Shown here: positions 1-8,051 of the stretch, in pieces
Numbering within the stretch: the stretch's first letter is position 1
Layout: the number at the start of each line of letters is the position of its first letter
Assembly: GCA_001443365.1 (NCBI GenBank)
Contig: LDXL01000001.1
Location: 1 to 64,000, forward strand
Source of the DNA: Thaumarchaeota archaeon CSP1-1
GTDB taxonomy: Archaea > Thermoproteota > Nitrososphaeria > Nitrososphaerales > Nitrosopumilaceae
Reading direction: 5' to 3'
DNA: 64,000 nt
Notes under the pieces: generated by a model
Databases searched by the model: none
The model's input: only the letters and a program-made list of their open reading frames with translations
Told to the model about the DNA's origin: nothing
Made by a program: the position numbers and the translations under genes

Positions 1-2
1 TG

Positions 3-77
3 ACTGGTGGGATAACAGCACTGCCTCAAGGAAAAGGCAGACAACTTTCTGAATTGATCAGAGTAGCTACCGAATAA
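3..77 (+). CDS. C-terminal end of a gene cut by the window edge
   Basis: An open frame runs from the left edge to a TAA at 75-77 and encodes about 24 residues, with a glycine-rich start (TGGITALPQGKGRQL) and a helical end (SELIRVATE). It looks like the end of a soluble protein. There is too little to name the family. The frame choice rests only on its being open to the edge and on its plausible composition. Confidence 0.4.
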   Translation, partial: TGGITALPQGKGRQLSELIRVATE

Positions 78-309
78 TAGTACACTTTCATTTTTCTGCC
101 TCATCAGAGCGCTAATCATTTGAAGTAGTTAATTTTTCTCTATATCTTCCTCTGTAAGATTATACGAAAAAATTAACCTTAGCTAGTATAGTCTGGGAAT
201 TTAACTAATTGTTCAGTTCCCCTGAACGGATGTATTCTAATTTTATTTAAGAAATACGCCAAATTTATTCAAAAGTGTAAATCATAGAAAAGATATAGCA
301 TATGGCGTT

Positions 310-435
310 ATGGAACCAGATGATGAAAAAAATTCATTGTTTTCGACAGGCAAGCCAAAAAGTTTTCCATGGTTTTACATTCCAGTATTAGTTGGTGTTG
401 CAGTAATTGTAATACTCTACAAATTATTTAGTTAA
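310..435 (+). CDS. Small single-pass membrane protein (41 aa)
   Basis: An ATG at 310 opens a 41-residue frame ending in TAA. The first 22 residues are polar and acidic (MEPDDEKNS), followed by one hydrophobic span at about residues 22-37 (FYIPVLVGVAVIVILY) and a very short tail. This is the layout of a single-pass membrane mini-protein with its N-terminus on one side and almost nothing on the other. No family is recognised. It stands alone with no close neighbour on either side. A second in-frame ATG is not available nearby, so the start is fairly firm if the gene is real. Confidence 0.5.
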   Translation: MEPDDEKNSLFSTGKPKSFPWFYIPVLVGVAVIVILYKLFS

Positions 436-547
436 AAATATTAGAAAGAAGAAGAGTTTTGGTTATGTTGACTTGTATATTACGTTCCAATTTCGCTAAA
501 TCATAACCTACAACATAACTTAGTGTACCCTATGCGTTATTACTTAG

Positions 548-652
548 GCATCCGACAAAATCATTCTAAAAAACGGTTACAATCCATTCTCAGAACAAGA
601 ACAAGAAGAATGGTTTGAAACAAATAAAACTCTAATAATTAAAGATGCGTAG
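548..652 (+). other. Coding-like stretch without a start codon
   Basis: Between the mini membrane gene and the next CDS, one frame runs for 34 codons to a TAG at 650-652 with a protein-like composition (SDKIILKNGYNPFSEQEQEEW). It has an in-frame stop just upstream and no ATG, GTG or TTG start. It could be the remnant of a decayed gene or chance. The rest of 436-660 shows nothing else I recognise. Confidence 0.2.
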
Positions 653-660
653 AAGAACCA

Positions 661-1026
661 TTGGATTATGACAATTTTTGTTCACAAATTTTAGAAACCG
701 ACCCTAAAATCAGATTTGCTGCAGTTTATGATTCATGGGCTAAGCGCGTTGCAGGAGGTTTGCGTAAGGGTTTGCAGAACCCACTTTCAGAGCATGCAGA
801 AAATGAATTGGTAAATCTTTCCATTATTAATTGGAAAGCACGTAAAGATATGTCAAAATCGCTTGGTAAAACAATATACACCCTGGCCGAACATGATAAG
901 GTTAAACGTTTTTCATTTTATTTGGGTGAGGACAATTTGCTTCTTTTAAGCACTGAAAAAGATGCTGACACAAATGTAGTAGTAGATGAAATAATCAAAC
1001 TTTATTATAAAAATCAAAACAACTAG
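661..1026 (+). CDS. DUF6659-like thaumarchaeal protein
   Basis: This 121-residue soluble protein has the pattern DPKIRFAAVYD near its N-terminus and AEHDKVKRFSFYL...NLLLLSTEKDAD near its C-terminus. From memory this resembles the DUF6659 family, which is abundant in Nitrosopumilales and has no known function; the fold may be roadblock- or profilin-like (inference). The frame has no ATG, so a TTG at 661 is the likely start, with an in-frame stop 21 bases upstream. It has no signal peptide or membrane segment. The C-terminal tail overlaps a fragment in another frame. No operon partner is evident. Confidence 0.6.
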   Translation: MDYDNFCSQILETDPKIRFAAVYDSWAKRVAGGLRKGLQNPLSEHAENELVNLSIINWKARKDMSKSLGKTIYTLAEHDKVKRFSFYLGEDNLLLLSTEKDADTNVVVDEIIKLYYKNQNN

Positions 1027-1132
1027 TCTATTACTAGCAGGAGCTCAATCTACAACTTGGATGATTCCTGTATTAATATCTGCAGTTGGAATTGGATTGT
1101 TTGTAGTTTCTAGGAAATCTGAAAATTCTTAA
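995..1132 (+). pseudogene. Remnant C-terminal membrane anchor
   Basis: A frame open from 995 to a TAA at 1130-1132 ends in a hydrophobic segment and a basic tail (WMIPVLISAVGIGLFVVSRK followed by SENS). This is the layout of the C-terminal sorting or anchor tails of secreted thaumarchaeal proteins, but nothing upstream supplies a start codon or an ectodomain. I read it as the leftover end of a lost surface-protein gene. Its last three bases overlap the stop of the convergent aldo/keto reductase. Confidence 0.35.
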
Positions 1133-2148
1133 TTCCTGTATTCACCCCCACAGTCACCAATTAGTTCAAATAAATCATGAGATTTGCAAATTACTGCCTT
1201 GATCTTAGAATAATCATCACCATCTAATTTCATATCAAAGACACGTAAATTATCTGCAATGTGTTCTGCAATACTCAGTCGCACGCCAATAATTACACCA
1301 GCAACTTGAGGCTTGTCAAGAATATACCGCGTTGCAACATTTGCAATACTAACACTGTGTTTACGGGCAATCTCATCTAGTGTTCTTAGAAGCTCTTGAA
1401 ACAAGCTCCATCCACCCCATGCGTCTATCATGTTTTTGTATTTTTGCAGACTAGCAGTATTAAGGTGCCCTCTAAGTGGTTCTGGTTTTCCCAAGAATTT
1501 TTCAGAAAGCAATCCACCACAAAGTGTTCCATATGCAAGTAGTTTCATATCATGTTGCTTGCAAAATTTTTCCATCTTTATCTCAGGTCTCACATCAATT
1601 AAGGAATATTGTACTTGGTTTGATACAAGATTCAAACCATGATCTGCCATTACCTGCATGCGTTGTGTATCAAAATTTGTAAGACCTATGTGCTTTATCT
1701 TGCCTTCATCTCGTAGTTCTGAGAGATAATCTAGTGCATTTAGATAATTTGTATCATTGTAATCCCACCAATGAAATTGCAGTAAATCAAGTGTAGTAAG
1801 ATCCATTTTAGAAAGTGACTCATTGATGCTTTGTTCAACAACGGGGCGAGTCATGGTACCTGGGTTTGGTACAAATTTTGTCAGCGCCTGTACATTATCT
1901 AATGCTGGCTCCCCTTGTACTTGTCGTAATTTGTGCCTAAAGTCACCGACAAAGTCTTCGGCAGGTCCATAAATATCTGCCAGATCCCACGTGGTAAAAC
2001 CTGCATTGTGATAATCAATCATGCTATTAATTGCAGAAGTAGGATCAATGTACCCATGCCCTCCTGCTACCTGCCACATTCCGTTTAGTATTCGAGATAT
2101 TTGCAAATTAGGTGCAAGTTGATACCTTCGCTCGTTTTGGAAAGTCAT
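1129..2148 (-). CDS. Aldo/keto reductase
   Basis: This 339-residue protein has the aldo/keto reductase TIM-barrel pattern. It carries an N-terminal strand with NGMWQVAGG, the Asp and Tyr of the catalytic tetrad in TTWDLADIYGPAEDF, a Lys in ALTKFVPN, a His in LLQFHWWDYND, and a C-terminal nucleotide-binding region (GVIIGVR). Such enzymes reduce carbonyls with NADPH, but the substrate cannot be read from the sequence. The ATG start lies just after the RRYQLAPNLQISR-type barrel entry. The gene is unlinked and convergent with the preceding fragment. A second, only distantly similar reductase lies at 19972-20970. Confidence 0.85.
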   Translation of the reverse strand: MTFQNERRYQLAPNLQISRILNGMWQVAGGHGYIDPTSAINSMIDYHNAGFTTWDLADIYGPAEDFVGDFRHKLRQVQGEPALDNVQALTKFVPNPGTMTRPVVEQSINESLSKMDLTTLDLLQFHWWDYNDTNYLNALDYLSELRDEGKIKHIGLTNFDTQRMQVMADHGLNLVSNQVQYSLIDVRPEIKMEKFCKQHDMKLLAYGTLCGGLLSEKFLGKPEPLRGHLNTASLQKYKNMIDAWGGWSLFQELLRTLDEIARKHSVSIANVATRYILDKPQVAGVIIGVRLSIAEHIADNLRVFDMKLDGDDYSKIKAVICKSHDLFELIGDCGGEYRN

Positions 2149-2198
2149 AGTAGAGCTACAAAACTATAGGATTTACTTGTATTCTTTTATCTCATCTT

Positions 2199-2339
2199 TT
2201 GATAGAGGGTCCTAGTAAGATTCTCCAGATAGAATTTGATAAAAATGTCCTTGGTCTTGTAACAGCGTTTGAGGACAGATTAGGTATTAAGATAATTTGG
2301 AATTCTGATATATCTAGTTATGAAGCAGTTAAGCAATAG
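2199..2339 (+). CDS. Possible small protein (46 aa)
   Basis: A TTG at 2199 opens a 46-codon frame to TAG with a protein-like composition: hydrophobic and charged residues alternate (KILQIEFDKNVLGLVTAFED). No family, signal peptide or Shine-Dalgarno is seen. It may be a real small gene, or the end of a decayed larger one, since 1-2.4 kb holds several such pieces. Confidence 0.25.
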   Translation: MIEGPSKILQIEFDKNVLGLVTAFEDRLGIKIIWNSDISSYEAVKQ

Positions 2340-2428
2340 ACTTTGATTATTATCCAAAGAGTAGAACACTTTAAGAATACAGAGAGAATCCAGAATCCAC
2401 GAGGATCCTTACGAAAAAAATTTTCTTA

Positions 2429-3082
2429 TTGTTATCTGTGGTGTTATTATTTTCATTAATTCCTTCAGTTTTTTCAATACCTGAAAATGTGATTTATGGT
2501 TCTTCATTATTTGAAAAATTACCTCTCATTGAGGCTGGAAATACAACTGAATTTCGTATAAAACTGTTTTACAAGAGTGGACCATATACCATTGAGGATC
2601 TAAACCCCATTATCGAGATATATCCACTAAGTTTGGCACAGTATCTTACTATCAAAACAGAATCTACAGGCAAATATCTTCAGCCCATCACCACAGTTAT
2701 CGTCAAAGGAAACATCACAGCTAGTCCTGACATTCCTGCTGGAAAAGTTTCCTTGGTATATTATTTTTCTGCAAAAGATGTGCTCGGTAATTCATATAGA
2801 AGTTCTTGGAGTGATTCATCTCCACCAATTGATATTCAAAATGAACAGACGCTAGCAATCAAACAAAAATTGTTAGAAAAAACAAGGCAAACTATAGAGC
2901 CAGTACAAATTGTCATTAACTATGATGATCCGCCACTAAAACAATTTCGATCTGGAATTCCAAGCGAAGAAATAAAATGTAAAGAAGGATTTGATCTCGT
3001 GATAAAAGTAAGTAGTGGTTCTCCTGCATGTATAAAACCACAATCTAAACAAAAACTACTCGAGCGTGGTTGGGCAGTATAA
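2429..3082 (+). CDS. Secreted thaumarchaeal protein of unknown function
   Basis: The protein has an N-terminal secretion signal and a beta-rich body. It ends in a cysteine-containing tail (IKCKEGFDLVIK, then SPACIKP and KLLERGWAV) that I know from other secreted thaumarchaeal proteins. The first conventional start in frame is the TTG at 2429, but that removes the basic n-region of the signal peptide. Extending upstream adds T-K-K-I-F-L-L and gives a textbook signal, with ACG at 2411 where ATG would be expected. Either ACG is used, or the start codon has mutated, or TTG is used with a weak signal. No enzyme motif is visible. Confidence 0.7.
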   Translation: MLSVVLLFSLIPSVFSIPENVIYGSSLFEKLPLIEAGNTTEFRIKLFYKSGPYTIEDLNPIIEIYPLSLAQYLTIKTESTGKYLQPITTVIVKGNITASPDIPAGKVSLVYYFSAKDVLGNSYRSSWSDSSPPIDIQNEQTLAIKQKLLEKTRQTIEPVQIVINYDDPPLKQFRSGIPSEEIKCKEGFDLVIKVSSGSPACIKPQSKQKLLERGWAV

Positions 3083-3191
3083 TATCAATTAATTTCATCA
3101 CGACTTTAAATTTAGTATTATAAGCTTACTGAGAATTCATACTAACAAATTCTGCCAGATGGTTAAATGAAATAATCATTCAACCCCTATA

Positions 3192-4682
3192 ATGAAGATA
3201 ACAGCACTCTCACTTGTCCTAATTCTTCTAGCAGGAACACTTGTTGCACCTATCGGCTTCTCAGAAGCCCAATCCTCAGATTTGATAGCACCAAATCCAC
3301 CTACAAATCTTACTGCAACTCCAGTATCAAACAATCAAATCAATCTGTCATGGGCAGCGCCAGTAAACAGTACTTTAGATCAAGTTAACGGATACAAGAT
3401 TGAGATAAGTTCTCACTGCTCAGGCTCTTTTGGCGTTCTGGTTGAAAACACAACTACTACATCGACAACTTATTCCAACACAGGCTTGGTAAAAGGAATA
3501 TGTTATGCATACAAAGTATCTGCAATAAACCCAGTCTATATTGGAAATCCATCAAACACAGCCTATGCGACAACATGGACAGCTCCAAATAGCCCTACAT
3601 CACTTACAGCAAATGCAATATCGTCATCACAGATTAATCTCAGCTGGATTACACCAACCAATACAGGTGGTACTCCGGTAATAGGATATATGATTCAAAA
3701 AAGAGATTCTTGCACAGGTAGTTTCTCAACACTTGTTGCTAATACAAGCAATACAAGTACAACATACTCAAACACAGGTCTTGTTAATGGTACATGCTAC
3801 CAATACAGAGTTTTTGCTCATAATGCAGTTGGAACAAGTATGGCATCAAATAACGCCACTGGAACTACACTTCAAAATCCAACACCATCACCATCATCCA
3901 CAAGTGCTCCTGGAGGATTGAGTGTGGTTGCAAAATCAAATACCGCATTAAAACTAACTTGGAGTGCTCCATCTACTAGTGGAGTATCAATAATTGGATA
4001 CCAGATCCAACGAAACGGAACAACCATTGTAAACAATACAAGCAATACACAAACAAGTTTTACAAATTCTGGACTCTTGCCTGCACATCAACAAACGTAT
4101 CGTGTTGCAGCTTGGAATAGTGCTGGACTAGGCCCATACTCTGGCAATGCAACTGGGATGACCACAAATCTGATTGGAATAATTCCGACAGACACTAATA
4201 ATCTTGGTCAACAGGTTTCGAGTTTTGTTCAGTATTATAAAGTAATTTTCAAACAACAGCGAGAAGATACAATAAAAGCATTAAAGGCGTGCAATGAAAA
4301 AATCAGTAATGCAACACCAGAAAATCGAGCAAAAGTAAAAGCAGATTGCAAAATTGTATTAAAGACAATTAAAGAGAAGTATAAAGACATAAGAAAACAA
4401 TTCAAGGACGACTTTAAGGTTTTTAGAGATACTGCAAAGTCGCTGATAAAGGTAGCAAAGGAAGATAAAACAATAGATAAAGATGATGCAAAAGGGCTCA
4501 AAAAAGTTCTAAAGAAATTTGAAAAAGAATCAAAGAAAATAACAAAAGAGTTTAAAACAGAAATAAAGGAAATTAAAAAAGAGATAAAGCACGAGGAAAA
4601 ACAACATAAAAAAGAACTAAAGGAACTTGAGAAAGAAAAGAAAAACAAACACGATGATGATGATAATGATGACGACGATTAA
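3192..4682 (+). CDS. Secreted fibronectin type III protein with lysine-rich tail
   Basis: This is a 496-residue secreted protein. Residues 1-26 form a signal peptide ending near SEAQ. Three fibronectin type III domains follow, at about residues 34-126, 131-226 and 238-322; each opens with a P-x-x-L-x-A and I-N-L-S-W-type pattern and closes with Y-x-V-x-A-x-N. After residue 340 the protein changes to a long lysine/glutamate-rich coiled coil and ends in a run of Asp and Asn. The domains suggest a cell-surface adhesion or matrix role and the acidic end suggests cation binding (both inference). No C-terminal membrane anchor is present. Confidence 0.85.
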   Translation: MKITALSLVLILLAGTLVAPIGFSEAQSSDLIAPNPPTNLTATPVSNNQINLSWAAPVNSTLDQVNGYKIEISSHCSGSFGVLVENTTTTSTTYSNTGLVKGICYAYKVSAINPVYIGNPSNTAYATTWTAPNSPTSLTANAISSSQINLSWITPTNTGGTPVIGYMIQKRDSCTGSFSTLVANTSNTSTTYSNTGLVNGTCYQYRVFAHNAVGTSMASNNATGTTLQNPTPSPSSTSAPGGLSVVAKSNTALKLTWSAPSTSGVSIIGYQIQRNGTTIVNNTSNTQTSFTNSGLLPAHQQTYRVAAWNSAGLGPYSGNATGMTTNLIGIIPTDTNNLGQQVSSFVQYYKVIFKQQREDTIKALKACNEKISNATPENRAKVKADCKIVLKTIKEKYKDIRKQFKDDFKVFRDTAKSLIKVAKEDKTIDKDDAKGLKKVLKKFEKESKKITKEFKTEIKEIKKEIKHEEKQHKKELKELEKEKKNKHDDDDNDDDD

Positions 4683-4904
4683 TCATGTGCATAAATTCCA
4701 CTCATTTTATATCAATTCATATTTAGTTAACAGAAATTTTTGGTTAAACTGAATTTTAATCAAACAATATAAACAAACGTTGTCTAATTAGTTTGTAAAT
4801 TACATGTTAAACAATTTGAAAATTTATTTCCAAACAAAAAAGATGTTATTTAGTAAGTTTCACTATCCCAAATTAACAACTGTCACAAGCAAAAATTACG
4901 AGAC

Positions 4905-4932
4905 GGAGAAATTATTCTCCTTACTTATATAA
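4905..4932 (+). promoter_or_regulatory. Palindrome next to a TATA box
   Basis: A 16-base inverted repeat GGAGAAATTATTCTCC (6-base arms, 4-base centre) occupies 4905-4920. It is followed within 5 bases by a TATA-like element CTTATATAAT at 4924-4933. The position just upstream of TATA fits an operator touching the BRE/TATA region. The TATA spacing predicts transcription starting near 4952-4958, which would make the downstream mRNA leaderless. Confidence 0.5.
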
Positions 4933-4957
4933 TAGAATTTGAGTGATGACTGTACAA

Positions 4958-7198
4958 ATGGATAAGAAAAAAACTTACAGCATAGTTGGTGTAATAGCTG
5001 CAATCTTCATTATCGGAGCTGCTGCCATTTTTTACACACTAAACTTTGATAATCAATCTCCAACACAACCTTATTCAAGTGATGAGCGAGTATTTACTGA
5101 AACAGAAATACCTTCATCTTTTAACACTTCGGAGAATTTGATCAAGTTTTCCTCAAATGAAGAAGTAGTGCAATTTCTAAAAGACGCCACACAGTTCAAC
5201 AGTGAGTTTCCTACCCATGGCGGATTAGTCAGATTTGATAGAACTGCATCTGGTGTTTTTAATTCCCGTGAAGGACTTGTAGTGTCAGAGCCAATACCAT
5301 CACCACCTGGACAGTTTCAATCTAGAGATGAAGATTTAGCAGTTGGTTCTGAAGATCCTTATCAAGACTATTCTTCAACCAACGTTCAGGTTGAAAATGT
5401 AGATGAGGCTGATTATGTCAAAACCGATGGAAAATACATCTACATTTTATCACAAAATACACTAACAATTATTGATGCATACCCACCAGAATCTGCAAAA
5501 ATTATTTTAAAGATTGGACTAGACATTGAACAACAAGATCTTCAAAACATGTTTCTAAATGACGACAGACTAGTCATATTCTATTATGGATCAGGGCAAT
5601 CATTTGGAATTCAAGAATATGACTTTATGCCATACCCAATCTACCAATCAAAAACATTTGCTACAATCATAGATGTATCAGATAAAGAAAATCCAAAGAC
5701 TGTAACCACATACGAGATTGATGGCAACTATAATAATTCCAGAATGATAGGAGACATGGTTTACCTAATCACAAACAACTATGTAGACTATGTCCATCCA
5801 ATAATTCCAAGAATAATGGAATCATCGCGAATGATAATTCCTGATGTTTATCGTTTCCCAAACCCAGAAGAAAATTACAATTTTAACACGATAACGGCAT
5901 TTGATTTTTCTGGCACACTAAAAGAATCAGAGACTTTCTTGATGGGAAGTGCCAACACAATCTACATGTCTGAAGATAATCTATACATAACTTATCAAAA
6001 AAATGTTCCACCAAAGTATTACGATACTGTAAAAAAGGATAGATTCTTTTCTGTAATCCTACCTCTTTTACCCCAAAGCGTTCAACAAGAGATTAAAGAG
6101 ATCCTAGACAATTCAGAATTTGATTCATATTCCCAGTGGAATATGGTTGAAGAAATTCTGCAAGATGCCTTTAACAAGATGGAAAAAAATGAACGTGAAA
6201 AGTTATTTTCTGTCATTCAAAATGCCTTAGATGAATATGATTCACGAGTTCAGTCAGATACCAGACGAACCGTAGTTCATAAAATAGCATTAGATAAAGG
6301 AAGTTTCAGATATGTAGAAAATGCTGAAGTCCCAGGGTACCTTCTAAACCAGTTTTCAATGGATGAACACAAGGGTAAGTTCAGAGTTGCTACTACAACT
6401 GAATCATACACACGTGATAGAACAATTCTTTCAAATAATGTCTATGTTCTTGACGAGAATCTCAAAACTATTGGCAGTCTAGAAAAGATAGCCCCCGACG
6501 AATCCATTTACTCTGCAAGATTCATGGGAGACAAGCTCTACCTTGTAACGTTTCAAAGAATTGACCCATTTTTTGTTATTGATCTTTCTAGTAATACGCC
6601 AGTGATTCTAGGGGCGTTGAAGATACCAGGATTTTCTAACTACTTGCAGCCATATGATGAAGATCACATTATCGGCATAGGCAGAGATACAAAAGAGAAC
6701 GAATGGGGAGGGGTACAACAATTAGGAGTAAAAATTTCAATGTTTGATGTAAGTGATTTCAAAAATCCCAAAGAAACAGATACTAGAGTAATTGGCGATT
6801 CTTCAATAGATTCTGAAATTTTGTATAATCACAAGGCATTGCTCTTAGATAAAGAAAAAAACATAATGTCAATTCCAATTAAAGGTAACATCAAGGGCAT
6901 ATTTGATGAGGGCCTCATAAAAAAAGAAGACTATAGGAATTGGAATGGATTTTTTGTTTATGGGTTTGACAAAAACAGTTTTGTGGATAAGGGATTGATA
7001 GCACATTATACTGGTGATTTTGGATATAACTCAGTATACATGCAAGCTAGATCATTTTACATCGGCGATACTCTCTATACAATAATGGATGGAAGTATCA
7101 AAATGAATGAAATTGACAACATTAGTCATGAGCAAAATTCAATCTCACTTCAAAAAACAGGAAACATTCTCAAGCAGTTGCCAGTGATAGAAGATTAG
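4958..7198 (+). CDS. Membrane-anchored beta-propeller protein (PF09826-like)
   Basis: This is a long extracytoplasmic protein anchored by one N-terminal membrane segment (VGVIAAIFIIGAAAIFYTL). The signature NVQVENVDEADYVKTDGKYIY followed by strand repeats matches the archaeal and Bacillus secreted C-terminal beta-propeller family (PF09826). A charged helical insert interrupts the blades around residues 370-435. GTG at 4943 and ATG at 4946 are also in frame. I chose ATG 4958 because the TATA box at 4924-4933 is too close to the earlier codons and because it starts with a basic MDKKK n-region. The function of the family is unknown. Confidence 0.8.
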   Translation: MDKKKTYSIVGVIAAIFIIGAAAIFYTLNFDNQSPTQPYSSDERVFTETEIPSSFNTSENLIKFSSNEEVVQFLKDATQFNSEFPTHGGLVRFDRTASGVFNSREGLVVSEPIPSPPGQFQSRDEDLAVGSEDPYQDYSSTNVQVENVDEADYVKTDGKYIYILSQNTLTIIDAYPPESAKIILKIGLDIEQQDLQNMFLNDDRLVIFYYGSGQSFGIQEYDFMPYPIYQSKTFATIIDVSDKENPKTVTTYEIDGNYNNSRMIGDMVYLITNNYVDYVHPIIPRIMESSRMIIPDVYRFPNPEENYNFNTITAFDFSGTLKESETFLMGSANTIYMSEDNLYITYQKNVPPKYYDTVKKDRFFSVILPLLPQSVQQEIKEILDNSEFDSYSQWNMVEEILQDAFNKMEKNEREKLFSVIQNALDEYDSRVQSDTRRTVVHKIALDKGSFRYVENAEVPGYLLNQFSMDEHKGKFRVATTTESYTRDRTILSNNVYVLDENLKTIGSLEKIAPDESIYSARFMGDKLYLVTFQRIDPFFVIDLSSNTPVILGALKIPGFSNYLQPYDEDHIIGIGRDTKENEWGGVQQLGVKISMFDVSDFKNPKETDTRVIGDSSIDSEILYNHKALLLDKEKNIMSIPIKGNIKGIFDEGLIKKEDYRNWNGFFVYGFDKNSFVDKGLIAHYTGDFGYNSVYMQARSFYIGDTLYTIMDGSIKMNEIDNISHEQNSISLQKTGNILKQLPVIED

Positions 7199-7362
7199 AA
7201 GAACTTGAGCATATTTTGAAAACCGTTTGATATTATCATTAAATAGTAATCCGGTATAGATTATACAGAAGATTGATTCGATGCCAATTTCGCTAAATTA
7301 GTCTCAAAATCTTAGATTTTACTTTCACAAAGCTTAACAATTTGAATGAGATGCTGTTCTAG

Positions 7363-7509
7363 TTGGAATCTGGCAAATTTTGTCCAAGATGTGAAATGGA
7401 TAGAATAAAGACTGAATTGAAATGGTTGTCAAGCAAGTATTTAACTTGTGATAATTGTCAAGCATTTTTTAGATTAGTTGGGAATCAACTGTACCGTGTG
7501 GCAATATAG
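7363..7509 (+). CDS. Small zinc-ribbon protein (48 aa)
   Basis: A TTG at 7363, directly after an in-frame TAG, opens a 48-residue frame with two CxxC knuckles: CPRC at residues 7-10 and CDNC at about 29-32. The spacing of roughly 19 residues is right for a zinc ribbon. It may bind nucleic acid or protein, but no family is recognised. The remainder of the 400-base gap between the propeller gene and the next CDS shows nothing else I can name. Confidence 0.55.
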   Translation: MESGKFCPRCEMDRIKTELKWLSSKYLTCDNCQAFFRLVGNQLYRVAI

Positions 7510-7601
7510 AATAGAATAATTTTTTGACGACTTATATAATGATGTTAAAATGAAAAGGATTATTTGGAAAATCATATTGAAACCACAATGAGTCTATCGA
7601 T

Positions 7602-8006
7602 ATGGCAGTTGGAAAATTTGGAACACTAATCAATTGCATTGATGGACGTTCCTTAATTCCTATAGTTACTTGGTTAAAGGAAAAATATAACCTTGATTTC
7701 ATAGATACGGTTACAGAACCAGGTGTAGATAAAATCATAGCACAAAAAGATAGTGAAAAAACTGCACAAATAAAAACTAAAGTTTTAATTTCAATAAGAG
7801 CCCATGGTTCTTCTTTAATTGCTATTGCTGGGCATCATGACTGTGCAGGAAATCCTGTCTCAAAAAATGAACACATTGAACAAATAAAGAAATCAATTGA
7901 TACAATAAAATCCTGGAATTACCAAACTAAAATTGTGGGAATATGGGTAAATGAGCATTGGCAAGTTGAAAATGTTAATAGTTCAGAAATATCTCTTAGT
8001 GATTAG
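7602..8006 (+). CDS. Carbonic-anhydrase-like protein
   Basis: This 134-residue soluble protein has the opening GTLINCIDGRS and the later motif GHHDCAGNP. Together these recall the Cys...Asp-x-Arg and His-x-x-Cys zinc ligands of beta-class carbonic anhydrases and their short YbcF-like relatives. The protein is shorter than a classical beta enzyme, and a zinc site built from C and the HHDC motif is an inference. If active it would interconvert CO2 and bicarbonate, which would suit an autotroph. It is an isolated gene whose ATG follows a plausible AT-rich promoter region. Confidence 0.55.
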   Translation: MAVGKFGTLINCIDGRSLIPIVTWLKEKYNLDFIDTVTEPGVDKIIAQKDSEKTAQIKTKVLISIRAHGSSLIAIAGHHDCAGNPVSKNEHIEQIKKSIDTIKSWNYQTKIVGIWVNEHWQVENVNSSEISLSD

Positions 8007-8051
8007 AATTTAGTTTTTCCCAACTTCGGTTCAAGTCCTAGCGAATTCGAA

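Noticed and set aside
4235-4648. Long minus-strand frame rich in Phe and Ser opposite the FN3 gene
   Set aside because: It is the antisense shadow of the lysine-rich coiled coil and has no family features.
486-7300. Shared 15-mer ccaatttcgctaaat at about 488 and 7282
   Set aside because: An AT-rich window of this size is expected to contain a few such matches by chance, and the flanks do not match.
8020-8050. GGTTCAAGTCC beside an inverted repeat CCTAG...CTAGG after the carbonic-anhydrase-like gene, resembling a tRNA T arm
   Set aside because: The stem pairs poorly, and no acceptor, D arm or anticodon arm is found. It may be a tRNA remnant or a terminator hairpin, but it is too weak to call.
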